A stretch of 64,000 nucleotides of DNA from NCBI GenBank assembly GCA_018372435.1, contig JAHAJA010000009.1, positions 84,924 to 148,923 on the forward strand. The letters run 5' to 3'. Each line of letters starts with the position of its first letter. Within the stretch, counting starts at the first letter, position 1. The DNA is from Clostridiales bacterium (GTDB lineage: Bacteria; Bacillota; Clostridia; Lachnospirales; Lachnospiraceae). Under the pieces are notes generated by a model. That model was not told the DNA's origin. It did no database searches and worked only from the letters and a program-made list of their open reading frames with translations. Shown one piece after another: positions 8,861 to 17,590 of this stretch. The position numbers and the translations under genes are program-made.

Positions 8861-10666
8861 CTATTTAGTAAGTTCCTCTAACTCATCTACTAATTCTTCG
8901 AATAAAGCAAGTGCTTCATTAATTGGATCTTTGGAAGCCATATCAACACCAGCTCCTCTTAATAGAGTTATTGGATCTGCTGAACTTCCTCCACGTAAGA
9001 ATCCTATATAATCTTCTACTGCTTTTTCTCCTTCTTTTAAAATCTTACGAGATAAAGCGATTGCTGCTGAGAAACCAGTAGCATATTGATATACATAAAA
9101 CGGTGTATAGAAATGTGGTATCTTCGCCCATTCCATATCAATTTCAGAGTCAATAACCATATCTTCTCCAAAGTATTTTACATTAAGATCGTGATAAATC
9201 TTACATAAAACTTCTGAAGTTAGAGCTTCTCCTTCTTCTGCCTTAGCATGCGCTAACATCTCAAATTCTGCAAACATTGTTTGTCTGAATACAGTACCTT
9301 TGAAACTTTCAATAAAGTGGTTAACAAGATAAGCTCTTTGCTTCTTATCATCAATTTTATTTAATAGATGTTGAATTAATAAAGCTTCATTACAAGTAGA
9401 GGCTACCTCTGCAACGAAAATCTTATATCCTGCATATGGATATGGTTGCGTTTCATTTGAATGATACGTATGAAGCGCATGCCCCATCTCATGAGCAAGT
9501 GTGAATACATTATCTAGGTTTGGATGGTAGTTAAGCAATACATAAGGGTGAGTACCATACGCTCCCCATGAGTATGCTCCACTTCTCTTCCCTTCATTTT
9601 CATAGATATCAATCCATCTATTATCAAATCCCTCTTTTAATAAGTTGATATAACGTTCGCCTAGTGGAACAAGACCTTCAAGTACCATTTCTCTCGCCTG
9701 GTCAAATGTATACTTCATATCTACATCACTAACTAATGGTGCATATACATCATACATATGAAGTTCATCAACACCTAATAATTTCTTTCTAAGTGCTACG
9801 TACTTGTAGAACTTAGGTAGGTTCGCATGAATAGTATCAATTAGATTTTTATATACCTCTACTGGTACATCTGTATCATCTAGATACATTGCTATCGTGC
9901 TATCGTACTTCTTAGCTTTCGCTGCAAACATAGATGCTTTGACATTAGATGCAAATAAAGATGCTGCGGTATTTTTCATAGAACGATATGAACTATAAAC
10001 ACTTTCAAAGGCTTCCTTACGAACTCTTCTATCTTTGCTTTCCATATAAGTTACATATCTGCCATGTGTTACAGGTACTTTTTCACCATCTTCTCCAATT
10101 ATGTCAGAGAATTTGATGTCTGCATTATTAAACATTGAATATATATTACTCGGAGCTCCTAGTACTTCACCAGCATCAGCCAAAAGAGCTTCTTCACCAG
10201 CTGATAACGTGTGTGCTTTCTTTCTTGTAATTTCTTCTAATATTCTTCGATACAATTCTAACTCTTCATTAGAAGCTAGAAACTGTGTAATTGTTTCCTC
10301 TGGAATAGAAAGAATCTCAGGAGTACAGAATGCAGAAGCACTCTTTAGTGATACTTCTAGACCATTTGCTTGATCAGCAAGGTTTTGGTATATTGCATTA
10401 GCTGTATCTTCATGATATTTTTGATTAGCATATACATATACTCGTTCAAAATGATGTTCAGCCTTGAATAATAAATTGAAAAATTCAACTAATACAGTTG
10501 CACTTTCACTTAATCTACCTTTGTACGACTGTAGTTTTTCGCAAAGTTCTTTCACTAATGTAAACTCTTTTCTCCAATCTTCATCATTCGTAAAAAGGTC
10601 TTCAATCGCCCATTTATCTTCTTGTCTAATCTCTTCACGTGTAATAATTTTGTTCTTTGTGGACAT
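8861..10666 (-). CDS. pepF: Oligoendopeptidase F
   Basis: 601 aa, typical of the M3B zinc metallopeptidases that cut short peptides in the cytoplasm. The zinc site HEMGHALH lies near residue 388 with the third ligand Glu about 25-30 residues later (IFVAEVASTCNE). The N-terminal helical lobe and the C-terminal YATGFSAAIALS segment are as in the family. RBS AGAGGTG precedes the ATG. Monocistronic: a terminator is downstream and a divergent gene (ylbJ) upstream. Confidence 0.96.
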   Translation of the reverse strand: MSTKNKIITREEIRQEDKWAIEDLFTNDEDWRKEFTLVKELCEKLQSYKGRLSESATVLVEFFNLLFKAEHHFERVYVYANQKYHEDTANAIYQNLADQANGLEVSLKSASAFCTPEILSIPEETITQFLASNEELELYRRILEEITRKKAHTLSAGEEALLADAGEVLGAPSNIYSMFNNADIKFSDIIGEDGEKVPVTHGRYVTYMESKDRRVRKEAFESVYSSYRSMKNTAASLFASNVKASMFAAKAKKYDSTIAMYLDDTDVPVEVYKNLIDTIHANLPKFYKYVALRKKLLGVDELHMYDVYAPLVSDVDMKYTFDQAREMVLEGLVPLGERYINLLKEGFDNRWIDIYENEGKRSGAYSWGAYGTHPYVLLNYHPNLDNVFTLAHEMGHALHTYHSNETQPYPYAGYKIFVAEVASTCNEALLIQHLLNKIDDKKQRAYLVNHFIESFKGTVFRQTMFAEFEMLAHAKAEEGEALTSEVLCKIYHDLNVKYFGEDMVIDSEIDMEWAKIPHFYTPFYVYQYATGFSAAIALSRKILKEGEKAVEDYIGFLRGGSSADPITLLRGAGVDMASKDPINEALALFEELVDELEELTK

Positions 10667-10753
10667 TCTTTCACCTCTTGTAACTTAGTTGTTACTTCTT
10701 TCTTTTAATATCTAAATTAGTACTATTATTAGCTATGTACCAAATACATTGTC

Positions 10754-10762
10754 ATTATACCA
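10754..10762 (-). promoter_or_regulatory. Extended -10 promoter of pepF
   Basis: Minus-strand TGGTATAAT: extended -10 with perfect TATAAT at 10759-10754, about 90 bases upstream of pepF. The -35 is poor (TAGGAA at 17 bases). Confidence 0.5.
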
Positions 10763-10857
10763 TATTGTAGTTTATTTTCCTACCAAGTCAATAAAAAGTA
10801 CTAGGAGGCAATCTTACATAATACAATATAATAGTTTATGCAAAGGCAGGGAGAATA

Positions 10858-11865
10858 ATGGGCAAGACATTGAAGACGTTAGTCAACAACAATCCAACAA
10901 AGAAATATAGAACCATTGTAAGATGTGGACTTTTCCTCTTCTTAATCTTAATCATTACACAACCGATTTCAGCATTAAATGGCGCAAAAACCGGTCTTCT
11001 TCTATGGTTCAATACCGTCCTGCCAACATTACTACCATTCATCATCCTGTCCAACTTCATAATTCGTTTTCAAGTGACTGATTATATCTGTAAGGTTTTC
11101 AGCCCCGTACTCAAGCGAATCTTTCGCATAAGTGATATAGGTTGTTATCCAATAATTATTGGTATCTTATCAGGATATCCAATGGGTGCTAAGACTTGTT
11201 CTGATCTTATTAAAGAAGGTTTACTTAACAAAGAAGAAGGTCAATACATAATGATACTTGTTGGTAATGCTAGCTATATGTTCTTAACTAGTTTCCTGGC
11301 AGTTTCTAGCCTAGCTATCCCAGGCAGAAAATATCAGATCCTAACCTTAATTTATCTATCTTCTATCATAACTGCATCCCTATATCGTATCGTAAACCGT
11401 AGTCGAAGCAAAAATCACGCTACCATAGCTGATTCAAGTTCAGTCTCTATTGCTGAATATGTTGAAGAAACCCCTCTAAGCATGACTACTGTTGACCATT
11501 GTATACTTGATGGCTTTACCACCATCACCAAAGTTGGTGGGTATATCATTATGTTTTCTGTCTTAACTCAGATCTTATCTGGCTTACTCGAAACAATTGG
11601 CCCTATTCGTTTCTTACTACTAGGTTCTTTAGAGATAACCATTGGTATCTACCTCGTAGCGTCATCAGCCATGGCACTAACGAAAAAAATAGTCCTAACT
11701 ATCACAATTACCTCCTTTGGTGGATTCTCCAGTCTTGCACAGATTGGAAGTGTAATTGAAAATAGTGGACTATCCCTAAAAACCTATTTATACTATAAAA
11801 TCATAAATAGTTTTGTTGCATTCCTATTATCCATATTATATGTTATTTTATTCAATATCATCTAA
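10858..11865 (+). CDS. ylbJ: Sporulation integral membrane protein YlbJ
   Basis: 335 aa. YlbJ is a sporulation membrane protein of the nucleoside-recognition/Gate superfamily, needed for cortex formation in Bacillus subtilis. About eight hydrophobic segments are visible. Family segments include TGLLLWFNTVLPTLLPF near residue 42, the GILSGYPMGAKTCSDLI motif near 100 and FGGFSSLAQIGS near 295. A GGGAG site precedes the ATG. The 3' end overlaps the convergent coiled-coil gene by 18 bases. It supports an endospore-forming organism. Confidence 0.9.
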   Translation: MGKTLKTLVNNNPTKKYRTIVRCGLFLFLILIITQPISALNGAKTGLLLWFNTVLPTLLPFIILSNFIIRFQVTDYICKVFSPVLKRIFRISDIGCYPIIIGILSGYPMGAKTCSDLIKEGLLNKEEGQYIMILVGNASYMFLTSFLAVSSLAIPGRKYQILTLIYLSSIITASLYRIVNRSRSKNHATIADSSSVSIAEYVEETPLSMTTVDHCILDGFTTITKVGGYIIMFSVLTQILSGLLETIGPIRFLLLGSLEITIGIYLVASSAMALTKKIVLTITITSFGGFSSLAQIGSVIENSGLSLKTYLYYKIINSFVAFLLSILYVILFNII

Positions 11866-12498
11866 GAATGTGTTTTCATCAAAATCAAAATCATCTTGTT
11901 GCTTTTCCATCGACTGAGCGACTTCTTCTTCTGCGAAATTGCTCTGTTGATGTGGCATCGATACGATAAGTTCTTTCTTATTGTTAACTACAATGTCAAG
12001 ATTTCCTTTTAATGATTCTAATAAGCCATCATATTTGGCTTTCGTACTCTCATATGCATTCGCCAAGATTCTTTCAACGTCACCTAGCATATCATCTGTA
12101 TATACGATTGCACCTTGACGAATCTCATCTGCATCATGGTTTGCTGCCGCCAAAATTCTCTCAGCTTCTTTTGTAGCTTGTTCTACGATATCATTTGCTT
12201 GGTAATACGCTTGTTGCATAATTTCATGGTCATTAATTAATGCATTGGTCTGTTCTTGTGCCTGAGCAAGCATCGCATCTGCTTTATCTCTTGCATCCTG
12301 TAATATTGCGTCCTTATTAGCAATAATTTTTTGATACCTCTTGATTTCATCTGGTGTTCTTAGTCGTAATTCATCAACCAAATCATACAACTCATCTTTA
12401 GGCACAATCACCTTTGTAGATGACAATGGGTACATTTTACAACTCTCAACAAATTCATAAATATCTTCAATCAATTGTTCAATTCTGCTTGCTCCCAT
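11848..12498 (-). CDS. Predicted coiled-coil protein of unknown function
   Basis: 216 aa, acidic. Residues about 60-165 are an Ala/Glu/Gln-rich heptad region (QDARDKADAMLAQAQEQ, QATKEAERILAAA) predicted to form a long coiled coil. Such proteins are often auto-named ATPase subunit H or DivIVA-like on coiled-coil similarity alone, which I would not accept. There is no signal peptide or membrane segment. The N-terminus (IEQLIEDIYEFVESCK) and the acidic C-terminus (FDENTFLDDIE) are short conserved-looking blocks. It begins about 35 bases after coaD, a position common in Lachnospiraceae. RBS AGGAGA precedes the ATG. Confidence 0.75.
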   Translation of the reverse strand: MGASRIEQLIEDIYEFVESCKMYPLSSTKVIVPKDELYDLVDELRLRTPDEIKRYQKIIANKDAILQDARDKADAMLAQAQEQTNALINDHEIMQQAYYQANDIVEQATKEAERILAAANHDADEIRQGAIVYTDDMLGDVERILANAYESTKAKYDGLLESLKGNLDIVVNNKKELIVSMPHQQSNFAEEEVAQSMEKQQDDFDFDENTFLDDIE

Positions 12499-12531
12499 AA
12501 ATACTATCTCCTATCCCTGATTTTTTTTTAC

Positions 12532-13029
12532 TCATGGATTAGTCTTTTCCATATCCTTGCATTTTTCATATACGCGATCAACTACATTTGCTGGTACGAA
12601 ATGAGAGATATCACCACCATATAAACCAACCTCTCGAACAACACTTGAGCTTACATATGAGTATTCTACACTGGTTGTTAAGAACAACGTGTCCACTTTT
12701 GGATTAATCTTATGGTTTGTTTGAGCAATCTGCAATTCATATTCAAAATCGGTTATTGCTCGTAATCCTCTTATAATAACATTCGCATTCTTTAAATCTG
12801 CGAAATCAACCAGTAAACCGTCAAACGATTCCACAACTACATTCTCTAAATCCTTCGTTGCTTCCTCTAACATAGTAACTCTTTCTTCTACTGAAAACAA
12901 TGGACTTTTAGCACTGTTATTCAATACACCAATAATTAGCTTATCAACCAATTTTGATGAACGATAGATTACATCTAAGTGTCCTAAAGTAACTGGATCA
13001 AAACTTCCAGGATATACACCTATCCTCAT
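12532..13029 (-). CDS. coaD: Phosphopantetheine adenylyltransferase
   Basis: 165 aa. Fourth step of CoA synthesis: adenylates 4'-phosphopantetheine to dephospho-CoA. The nucleotidyltransferase core is clear: YPGSFDPVTLGHLDVI at the N-terminus (T/HxGH motif) and VSSSVVREVGLYGGDISHFVP near the C-terminus. A longer frame starts at 13041, but the GGAGG at 13035-13039 sits five bases before the ATG at 13029, which also gives the usual MRIGVYPGSFDP start. It lies between rsmD (upstream) and the coiled-coil gene, the typical rsmD-coaD pair. Confidence 0.96.
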   Translation of the reverse strand: MRIGVYPGSFDPVTLGHLDVIYRSSKLVDKLIIGVLNNSAKSPLFSVEERVTMLEEATKDLENVVVESFDGLLVDFADLKNANVIIRGLRAITDFEYELQIAQTNHKINPKVDTLFLTTSVEYSYVSSSVVREVGLYGGDISHFVPANVVDRVYEKCKDMEKTNP

Positions 13030-13102
13030 AATATCCTCCATAACCGTATCTTAAAGCTAATAACAGTTCAGTAATCTAAACTAACTTATCTGGTACACTA
13101 TA

Positions 13103-13669
13103 TTAATTGGTACCCTCACGCTTTTGTATAAATACATGTTTATTTGTCTTATATTCTTTTGTACGATACACTTCTAGATTCGAATCTTCAAGATACGAAA
13201 AATCTGTATCTAATGAAGCTTCTACTACTATAATTGTATTAAAATACATTACACTTGAATGTTCTAAATACTCTAATATTGTTTTCTCAAATCCATTATC
13301 ATATGGTGGATCCATGAATATAATATCGAATACTTTACCATTCTTCTCAGCAAATTGAACAGCGGACAGTACATCCATCATAAGTACCATAGCTGAATCT
13401 TCTAGCTTTGTTATCTTAAGATTTGATTTAATACAATCTACTGCTGCCTTATTGTTTTCCACAAAAACTGCTGCCTTAGCTCCTCTGCTTAGCGCTTCAA
13501 TACCAATAGCACCACTTCCACTAAATAAATCAAGAAAATCACAGTCAACTAAGTCCTGTGCTAATATATTAAATAAAGTTTCTTTAATTCTATCTGTAGT
13601 AGGTCTTGTGTCTGAACCAGCGATTGTCTTCAATTGTAATCGTTTTGCTTTTCCAGCAATTACCCTCAT
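13103..13669 (-). CDS. rsmD: 16S rRNA (guanine(966)-N(2))-methyltransferase
   Basis: 188 aa. Methylates N2 of G966 of 16S rRNA using S-adenosylmethionine. Residues FLDLFSGSGAIGIEALSRGA (near 46) form the SAM-binding motif I and IFMDPPYDNG (near 118) the DPPY catalytic motif. The N-terminal MRVIAGKAKR is typical. RBS AAAGGG precedes the ATG. Pairs with coaD downstream. Confidence 0.95.
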   Translation of the reverse strand: MRVIAGKAKRLQLKTIAGSDTRPTTDRIKETLFNILAQDLVDCDFLDLFSGSGAIGIEALSRGAKAAVFVENNKAAVDCIKSNLKITKLEDSAMVLMMDVLSAVQFAEKNGKVFDIIFMDPPYDNGFEKTILEYLEHSSVMYFNTIIVVEASLDTDFSYLEDSNLEVYRTKEYKTNKHVFIQKREGTN

Positions 13670-13693
13670 TCAATCATCCCTTTATATCTTTAT

Positions 13694-13749
13694 ACAAGTA
13701 CACTCTGTACACTTGTTATAAATGTATGTCAGCTTGTTGACATACATTT
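13694..13749. repeat. Two adjacent inverted repeats upstream of rsmD
   Basis: ACAAGTACA...TGT-ACACTTGT-type arms at 13694-13716 and AAATGTATGTCA (13720-13731) / TGACATACATTT (13738-13749), the second a 12-bp perfect stem with a six-base loop. They lie between the REC-GGDEF-EAL gene and rsmD. No T-run follows on either strand, so these could be operator-like or RNA hairpins. Confidence 0.55.
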
Positions 13750-13858
13750 ACGAATAGTCTATATCAAAATGCTTCATAATTCAATAGTTTCCATAATATT
13801 TTCAAATTTTTTTTATGACCATTTACATGCTTTTCCGTGATTTTCTTACTTAGCTAAC

Positions 13859-15532
13859 TTATATCATTACACAAAGATGTGTCTCTAATAATAATTTTTC
13901 GAAGTCAGAATCATCAACAGGTTTAGAATAGTAATATCCTTGCGCATAATCACAGCCCATATTTCTTAAGAAAATTGCTTGTTCCTGTGTCTCTACACCT
14001 TCAGCTACTACGAACAATCCCAACCACTTAGCAAGATTTATAACAAATTGTATAACAGAACGTCCACTACTTCTTCCAACATTATTCCTCAAAAAGCTCA
14101 TATCTAGTTTAAGAATCTCAATTGGCAAATCACTTAACATATTAAGCGAAGAATAGCCCGTCCCGAAATCATCCATCTCTATTACAAACCCAATCTTACG
14201 AATCTCGTTAACAATATCAATCATTTGCTTCACATTATCTGTATAGGCCGATTCTGTAATCTCTAAGTGTAGATATTGAATTGGTATTTTGTATTTATTA
14301 ACCAAATCAAATAACAACTGAGGCAGCTTCGGATTGTATAAATCTACCCTTGAAACATTCACGGAGATTGGCATTAGACTATGTCCAGTTTCAACCCAAG
14401 AAGCAATCTTTTGGCACACACAATCCCATACATAATAATCTAATTCACTAATAAAACCATTCTTTTCAAAGATCGGAATAAATTCTCCTGGCGAAAGAAA
14501 TCCAAATTCGGGATGCTTCCATCTTACTAATGCTTCTGCTCCTATTACACATTCTGAGTTCAAATCAAACTTAGGTTGATAATAAATCACAAACTGTTTT
14601 TCTTCTACCGCTCTTTTCATTGCATTTGTAATCATATGTTCTCTTAATAATTTTTCACGAATTGAATCATCATAATATGTAATGAACGATTCATAATTTC
14701 CTTCGAAAGTATCCACCGCTAATTTAGCACGATCACAAATCTTCTCAATTGGCATGGTAATATCATTTATCATATATACACCAAAGCGCATAACAATATT
14801 AATTGGTATAGAATAACTGTTTAATTTGTTAACTATTTCCTTTATGCTTTCTTCGTTATACTCGTCACTATCTATTAAGATAAAGAAATTATCGGCACCT
14901 GCATGTCCACATAATTCATTCTCACCGATTGTATCCAGTATGGATTTACCAATAAAAGTAAGTAAACGATCTCCTTCTGCTCTACCAAAGAGCTCATTCA
15001 CTAACTTAAATCTTGAAATGTTAGCAAATACAACAAGATATCTCTTATCTTCATTGGATTGTATTACTTCTGCTACCTTCTTGGCAAAAAAGCTCATGCT
15101 ATATAGACCAGTTAATGCATCTCTTTCAATCATGTTAATTTCAGCTGCTGTTTTTAATAATTTAATCGTATTAGCAATTCTTCTCTTAATTATTGCAGGT
15201 CTAAATGGTTTCGCAATAATATCATGAGCTCCAAGCTGAAGTGCCTCTAATTCTTTTGTTTCATTATTATCAACAGTTGTCACAATTACTGGAATATTCG
15301 TTGCAGCTTTTATCCTTTGAAGTTCTGCAAGGAATGCAAATCCATACATATTAGATATCATTAAATTCAATAGTATCATTGATATCTTAACAGCATGGTT
15401 TTCTAACTTGGTAAGTGCTTCTGTAATAGTACTTGCATCAACAATTGTATAAGTATCTGATAATATCTCATGCAATGTTGATCTATTCTCTTCGTCATCA
15501 TCAATTAACAGAATAATATCTTTTTGATTCAT
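13859..15532 (-). CDS. Receiver-GGDEF-EAL protein with degenerate REC and GGDEF
   Basis: 557 aa, cytoplasmic. Domains: receiver-like (about 1-120), GGDEF-like (about 140-290), EAL (about 300-550). The receiver keeps acidic residues D11-D13 and the Lys of AKPF, but the phosphoacceptor position reads LLNLM with Asn 56 in place of Asp. The GGDEF motif reads AGADNF and its metal-site DxxxF is NISRF, so diguanylate cyclase activity is unlikely. The EAL domain looks intact: EALVRW, NVSR, LEITES, DDFGTGYSSL, the Lys of LKLD and AEGVET. I infer a c-di-GMP phosphodiesterase whose N-terminal domains may regulate without phosphorylation or synthesis. Monocistronic. Confidence 0.88.
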   Translation of the reverse strand: MNQKDIILLIDDDEENRSTLHEILSDTYTIVDASTITEALTKLENHAVKISMILLNLMISNMYGFAFLAELQRIKAATNIPVIVTTVDNNETKELEALQLGAHDIIAKPFRPAIIKRRIANTIKLLKTAAEINMIERDALTGLYSMSFFAKKVAEVIQSNEDKRYLVVFANISRFKLVNELFGRAEGDRLLTFIGKSILDTIGENELCGHAGADNFFILIDSDEYNEESIKEIVNKLNSYSIPINIVMRFGVYMINDITMPIEKICDRAKLAVDTFEGNYESFITYYDDSIREKLLREHMITNAMKRAVEEKQFVIYYQPKFDLNSECVIGAEALVRWKHPEFGFLSPGEFIPIFEKNGFISELDYYVWDCVCQKIASWVETGHSLMPISVNVSRVDLYNPKLPQLLFDLVNKYKIPIQYLHLEITESAYTDNVKQMIDIVNEIRKIGFVIEMDDFGTGYSSLNMLSDLPIEILKLDMSFLRNNVGRSSGRSVIQFVINLAKWLGLFVVAEGVETQEQAIFLRNMGCDYAQGYYYSKPVDDSDFEKLLLETHLCVMI

Positions 15533-15664
15533 TATGAAAGGAACCCCCCAAGCTCATATTTACGAAATAGTACGCCCCGTATGTTATTATCCGTTTTATT
15601 ATAACATATTTTCGGAATAATTGAAGTAATAATATACATTTTCTCTTATAACTTCATTATTAAC

Positions 15665-15690
15665 TGTCTGCATCCTTAATTATGCAGACA
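15665..15690. repeat. Nine-bp inverted repeat
   Basis: TGTCTGCAT (15665-15673) and ATGCAGACA (15682-15690) around an eight-base loop, next to the terminator that follows the spore protein gene. Function unknown; possibly a second terminator arm. Confidence 0.5.
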
Positions 15691-15692
15691 AA

Positions 15693-15739
15693 AGAGGTAT
15701 AATATCACGAAATTCATAATATTATACCTCTCTTTTTTA
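15693..15739 (-). terminator. Terminator downstream of the SASP gene
   Basis: AGAGGTATAATAT (15693-15705) pairs over 13 bp with ATATTATACCTCT (15719-15731). T-rich sequence follows on both strands (CTTTTTT at 15732-15738 on plus; TTTTG on minus), so it may work in both directions. The rest of the roughly 300-base gap 15533-15832 is AT-rich with no gene seen. Confidence 0.75.
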
Positions 15740-15832
15740 TTACTCTTTTGCACTGCTATACGCTAATAAATCATTGCTTTCGCATATATCTACTTTGCAT
15801 ATAATTCTTTAGCAAATTAATTAATAGCTAGT

Positions 15833-16033
15833 TTATTTACCTGCCATTAATTTTTCTTGTTCAGCGATCATTTTTTTGACCATGTAACCGCCTACAGAAC
15901 CATTCTGGTATGATGTTAAATCACCGTTATAACCATGTTTTAATGGTACTCCAAGTTCACTTGCTACCTCATACTTAAATCTGTCCATCGCTTCTCTTGC
16001 TTCAGGTACTGCTGAATGATTTCTGCTTGACAT
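15833..16033 (-). CDS. Small acid-soluble spore protein, alpha/beta type
   Basis: 66 aa. Coats and protects DNA in the dormant spore and is degraded on germination by the GPR protease. The family blocks are clear: EAREAMDRFKYEVASELGV near the N-terminus, containing the GPR cleavage context E-VASE, and GDLTSYQNGSVGGYMVKKMI near the C-terminus. A longer frame starts at 16048, but GGAGGAG seven bases before the ATG at 16033 fixes the start. A CATAATA box at 16103-16109 (minus) resembles a sigma-G -10, without a convincing -35. Confidence 0.95.
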   Translation of the reverse strand: MSSRNHSAVPEAREAMDRFKYEVASELGVPLKHGYNGDLTSYQNGSVGGYMVKKMIAEQEKLMAGK

Positions 16034-16102
16034 AATAAACTCCTCCATTCACTATTCAAATGATACCACTTGAATAAGTCGTGTTGTTGTTTGTTACGCT
16101 AT

Positions 16103-16109
16103 TATTATG
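16103..16109 (-). promoter_or_regulatory. Possible sigma-G -10 box of the SASP gene
   Basis: Minus-strand CATAATA matches the sigma-G -10 consensus CATWHTW, about 70 bases upstream of the SASP start. The nearest GHATR-like -35 (GCATG) is 21 bases away instead of about 18, so this is tentative. Confidence 0.3.
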
Positions 16110-16169
16110 TGGAGTAATCTTAATAATACACATGCAATTTTTTCAAATTAATATGATTTTAAAATTTTA

Positions 16170-17360
16170 CTAAAGATCTGAAAATGCTTCATATAAGCGA
16201 TTCATAGCTTCTTCCACTGATTTTCTAGGTGCTGCTATATTGATTCTCTCGAATCCTAATCCTTCTTTACCGAAGATAATTCCTTCATCTAACCAAAGTT
16301 TCGCTTTCTTTTGTATACGATCTTCTAACTCTCTTAGCTCTAGTCCATAATCATTAAAGTCAAGCCATACAAGATACGTTCCTTCTGGTATAGTTAATAT
16401 TACTTTAGGCATCTTTTCATCTATAAAGTCTCTAACAAAAGCTATATTATCTAATAAGTAAATCTTCAGTTCTTCAAGCCATCTTTCACCATACGTATAC
16501 GCGGCTTGACATGCTGTAATACCGAAGATATTCGGTTCATCGAAACCAGTTTTATCTATTTCCCTTTTGAATAATTTGCGAATCTTTGAATTTGCAATAA
16601 TAATATTGGATAATTGTAATCCCGCCAAATTGAAGGTTTTACTTGGAGATGTACATGTTATTGTTATATCCTCTATTTCTTTGTTTATTGAAGCAATCGG
16701 AATATGTTTTTGCTCTCCATATACAAAATCTTCATGGATTTCATCAGCAATAATTAAAACATTATGCTTTAAGCAAATCTCTCCTAGTCTTGTTAACTCA
16801 GCCCTAGTCCAAACGCGTCCGACTGGATTATGAGGACTGCATAAAATAAATGCTTTTACGGAATTTTTAATTATTAAATCTTCAAATTTATTAAAATCAA
16901 TGGTATAGACTCCTCTATGATCTTTCACTTCATAATGTAGCGAATTATTAATTAATTTTCGGTCATTCTCAAGAACTATATTCGTAAAAGGATAATAGAC
17001 TGGATTTTGAATCAAGACAGCATCGCCTTCCTTTGTAACTGCTCGTAATGCCATACTAATTGCAAATACAACACCTGGAGTATAAACCAGCCACTCCGGT
17101 TTCATGTCATAGTTATGCCTAGTTTTCATCCAGTTAATAATTGTTTTTTGATATTCTTGTTTCGGGTATGTATATCCAAATATTTTATGTCGTACTCTTT
17201 CTTCTAATGCATCTGTTATCTCTGGTAATGTTGCGAAATCCATATCTGCAACCCAAAGAGGCATGACGTCATTTTCTTTTCCTCTTTCAACAGCAAAATC
17301 ATATTTCAGAGAATTTGTATTCGTACGGTCAATGATCTGATCAAAATTATAAGTTCCCAT
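16170..17360 (-). CDS. PatB/MalY-type PLP enzyme (cystathionine beta-lyase-like)
   Basis: 396 aa fold-type I aminotransferase-family enzyme. The N-terminus (MPLWVADMDFATLPEI, residues 34-49) and SPSKTFNLAGLQLSN near residue 238 with the PLP-binding Lys are the PatB/MalY signature; SPHNPVGRVW near 170 is the cofactor-binding segment. Members split C-S bonds (cystathionine to homocysteine) and some act in regulation. RBS GGAGG precedes the ATG. It is divergent from a MocR regulator gene 230 bases away, which may control it. Confidence 0.9.
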   Translation of the reverse strand: MGTYNFDQIIDRTNTNSLKYDFAVERGKENDVMPLWVADMDFATLPEITDALEERVRHKIFGYTYPKQEYQKTIINWMKTRHNYDMKPEWLVYTPGVVFAISMALRAVTKEGDAVLIQNPVYYPFTNIVLENDRKLINNSLHYEVKDHRGVYTIDFNKFEDLIIKNSVKAFILCSPHNPVGRVWTRAELTRLGEICLKHNVLIIADEIHEDFVYGEQKHIPIASINKEIEDITITCTSPSKTFNLAGLQLSNIIIANSKIRKLFKREIDKTGFDEPNIFGITACQAAYTYGERWLEELKIYLLDNIAFVRDFIDEKMPKVILTIPEGTYLVWLDFNDYGLELRELEDRIQKKAKLWLDEGIIFGKEGLGFERINIAAPRKSVEEAMNRLYEAFSDL

Positions 17361-17590
17361 CTGTCAGTCCTCCACTTTTATTTGTGTTATTATATGCTTT
17401 ATATATAAAAAAGTCAATGTATTTTCCTATATTATTGATATGATTAATCTACAACATATTAACTAAACTATTATTTTGTAAATAAAACTCATGTTACTAT
17501 AGAAGTTTAAGTTGTACTATGGTATACTCGCTACTATAATTACTAGTCTAAATAAGACTATAAACCTACGATTACATAGGAGTTGATCTG

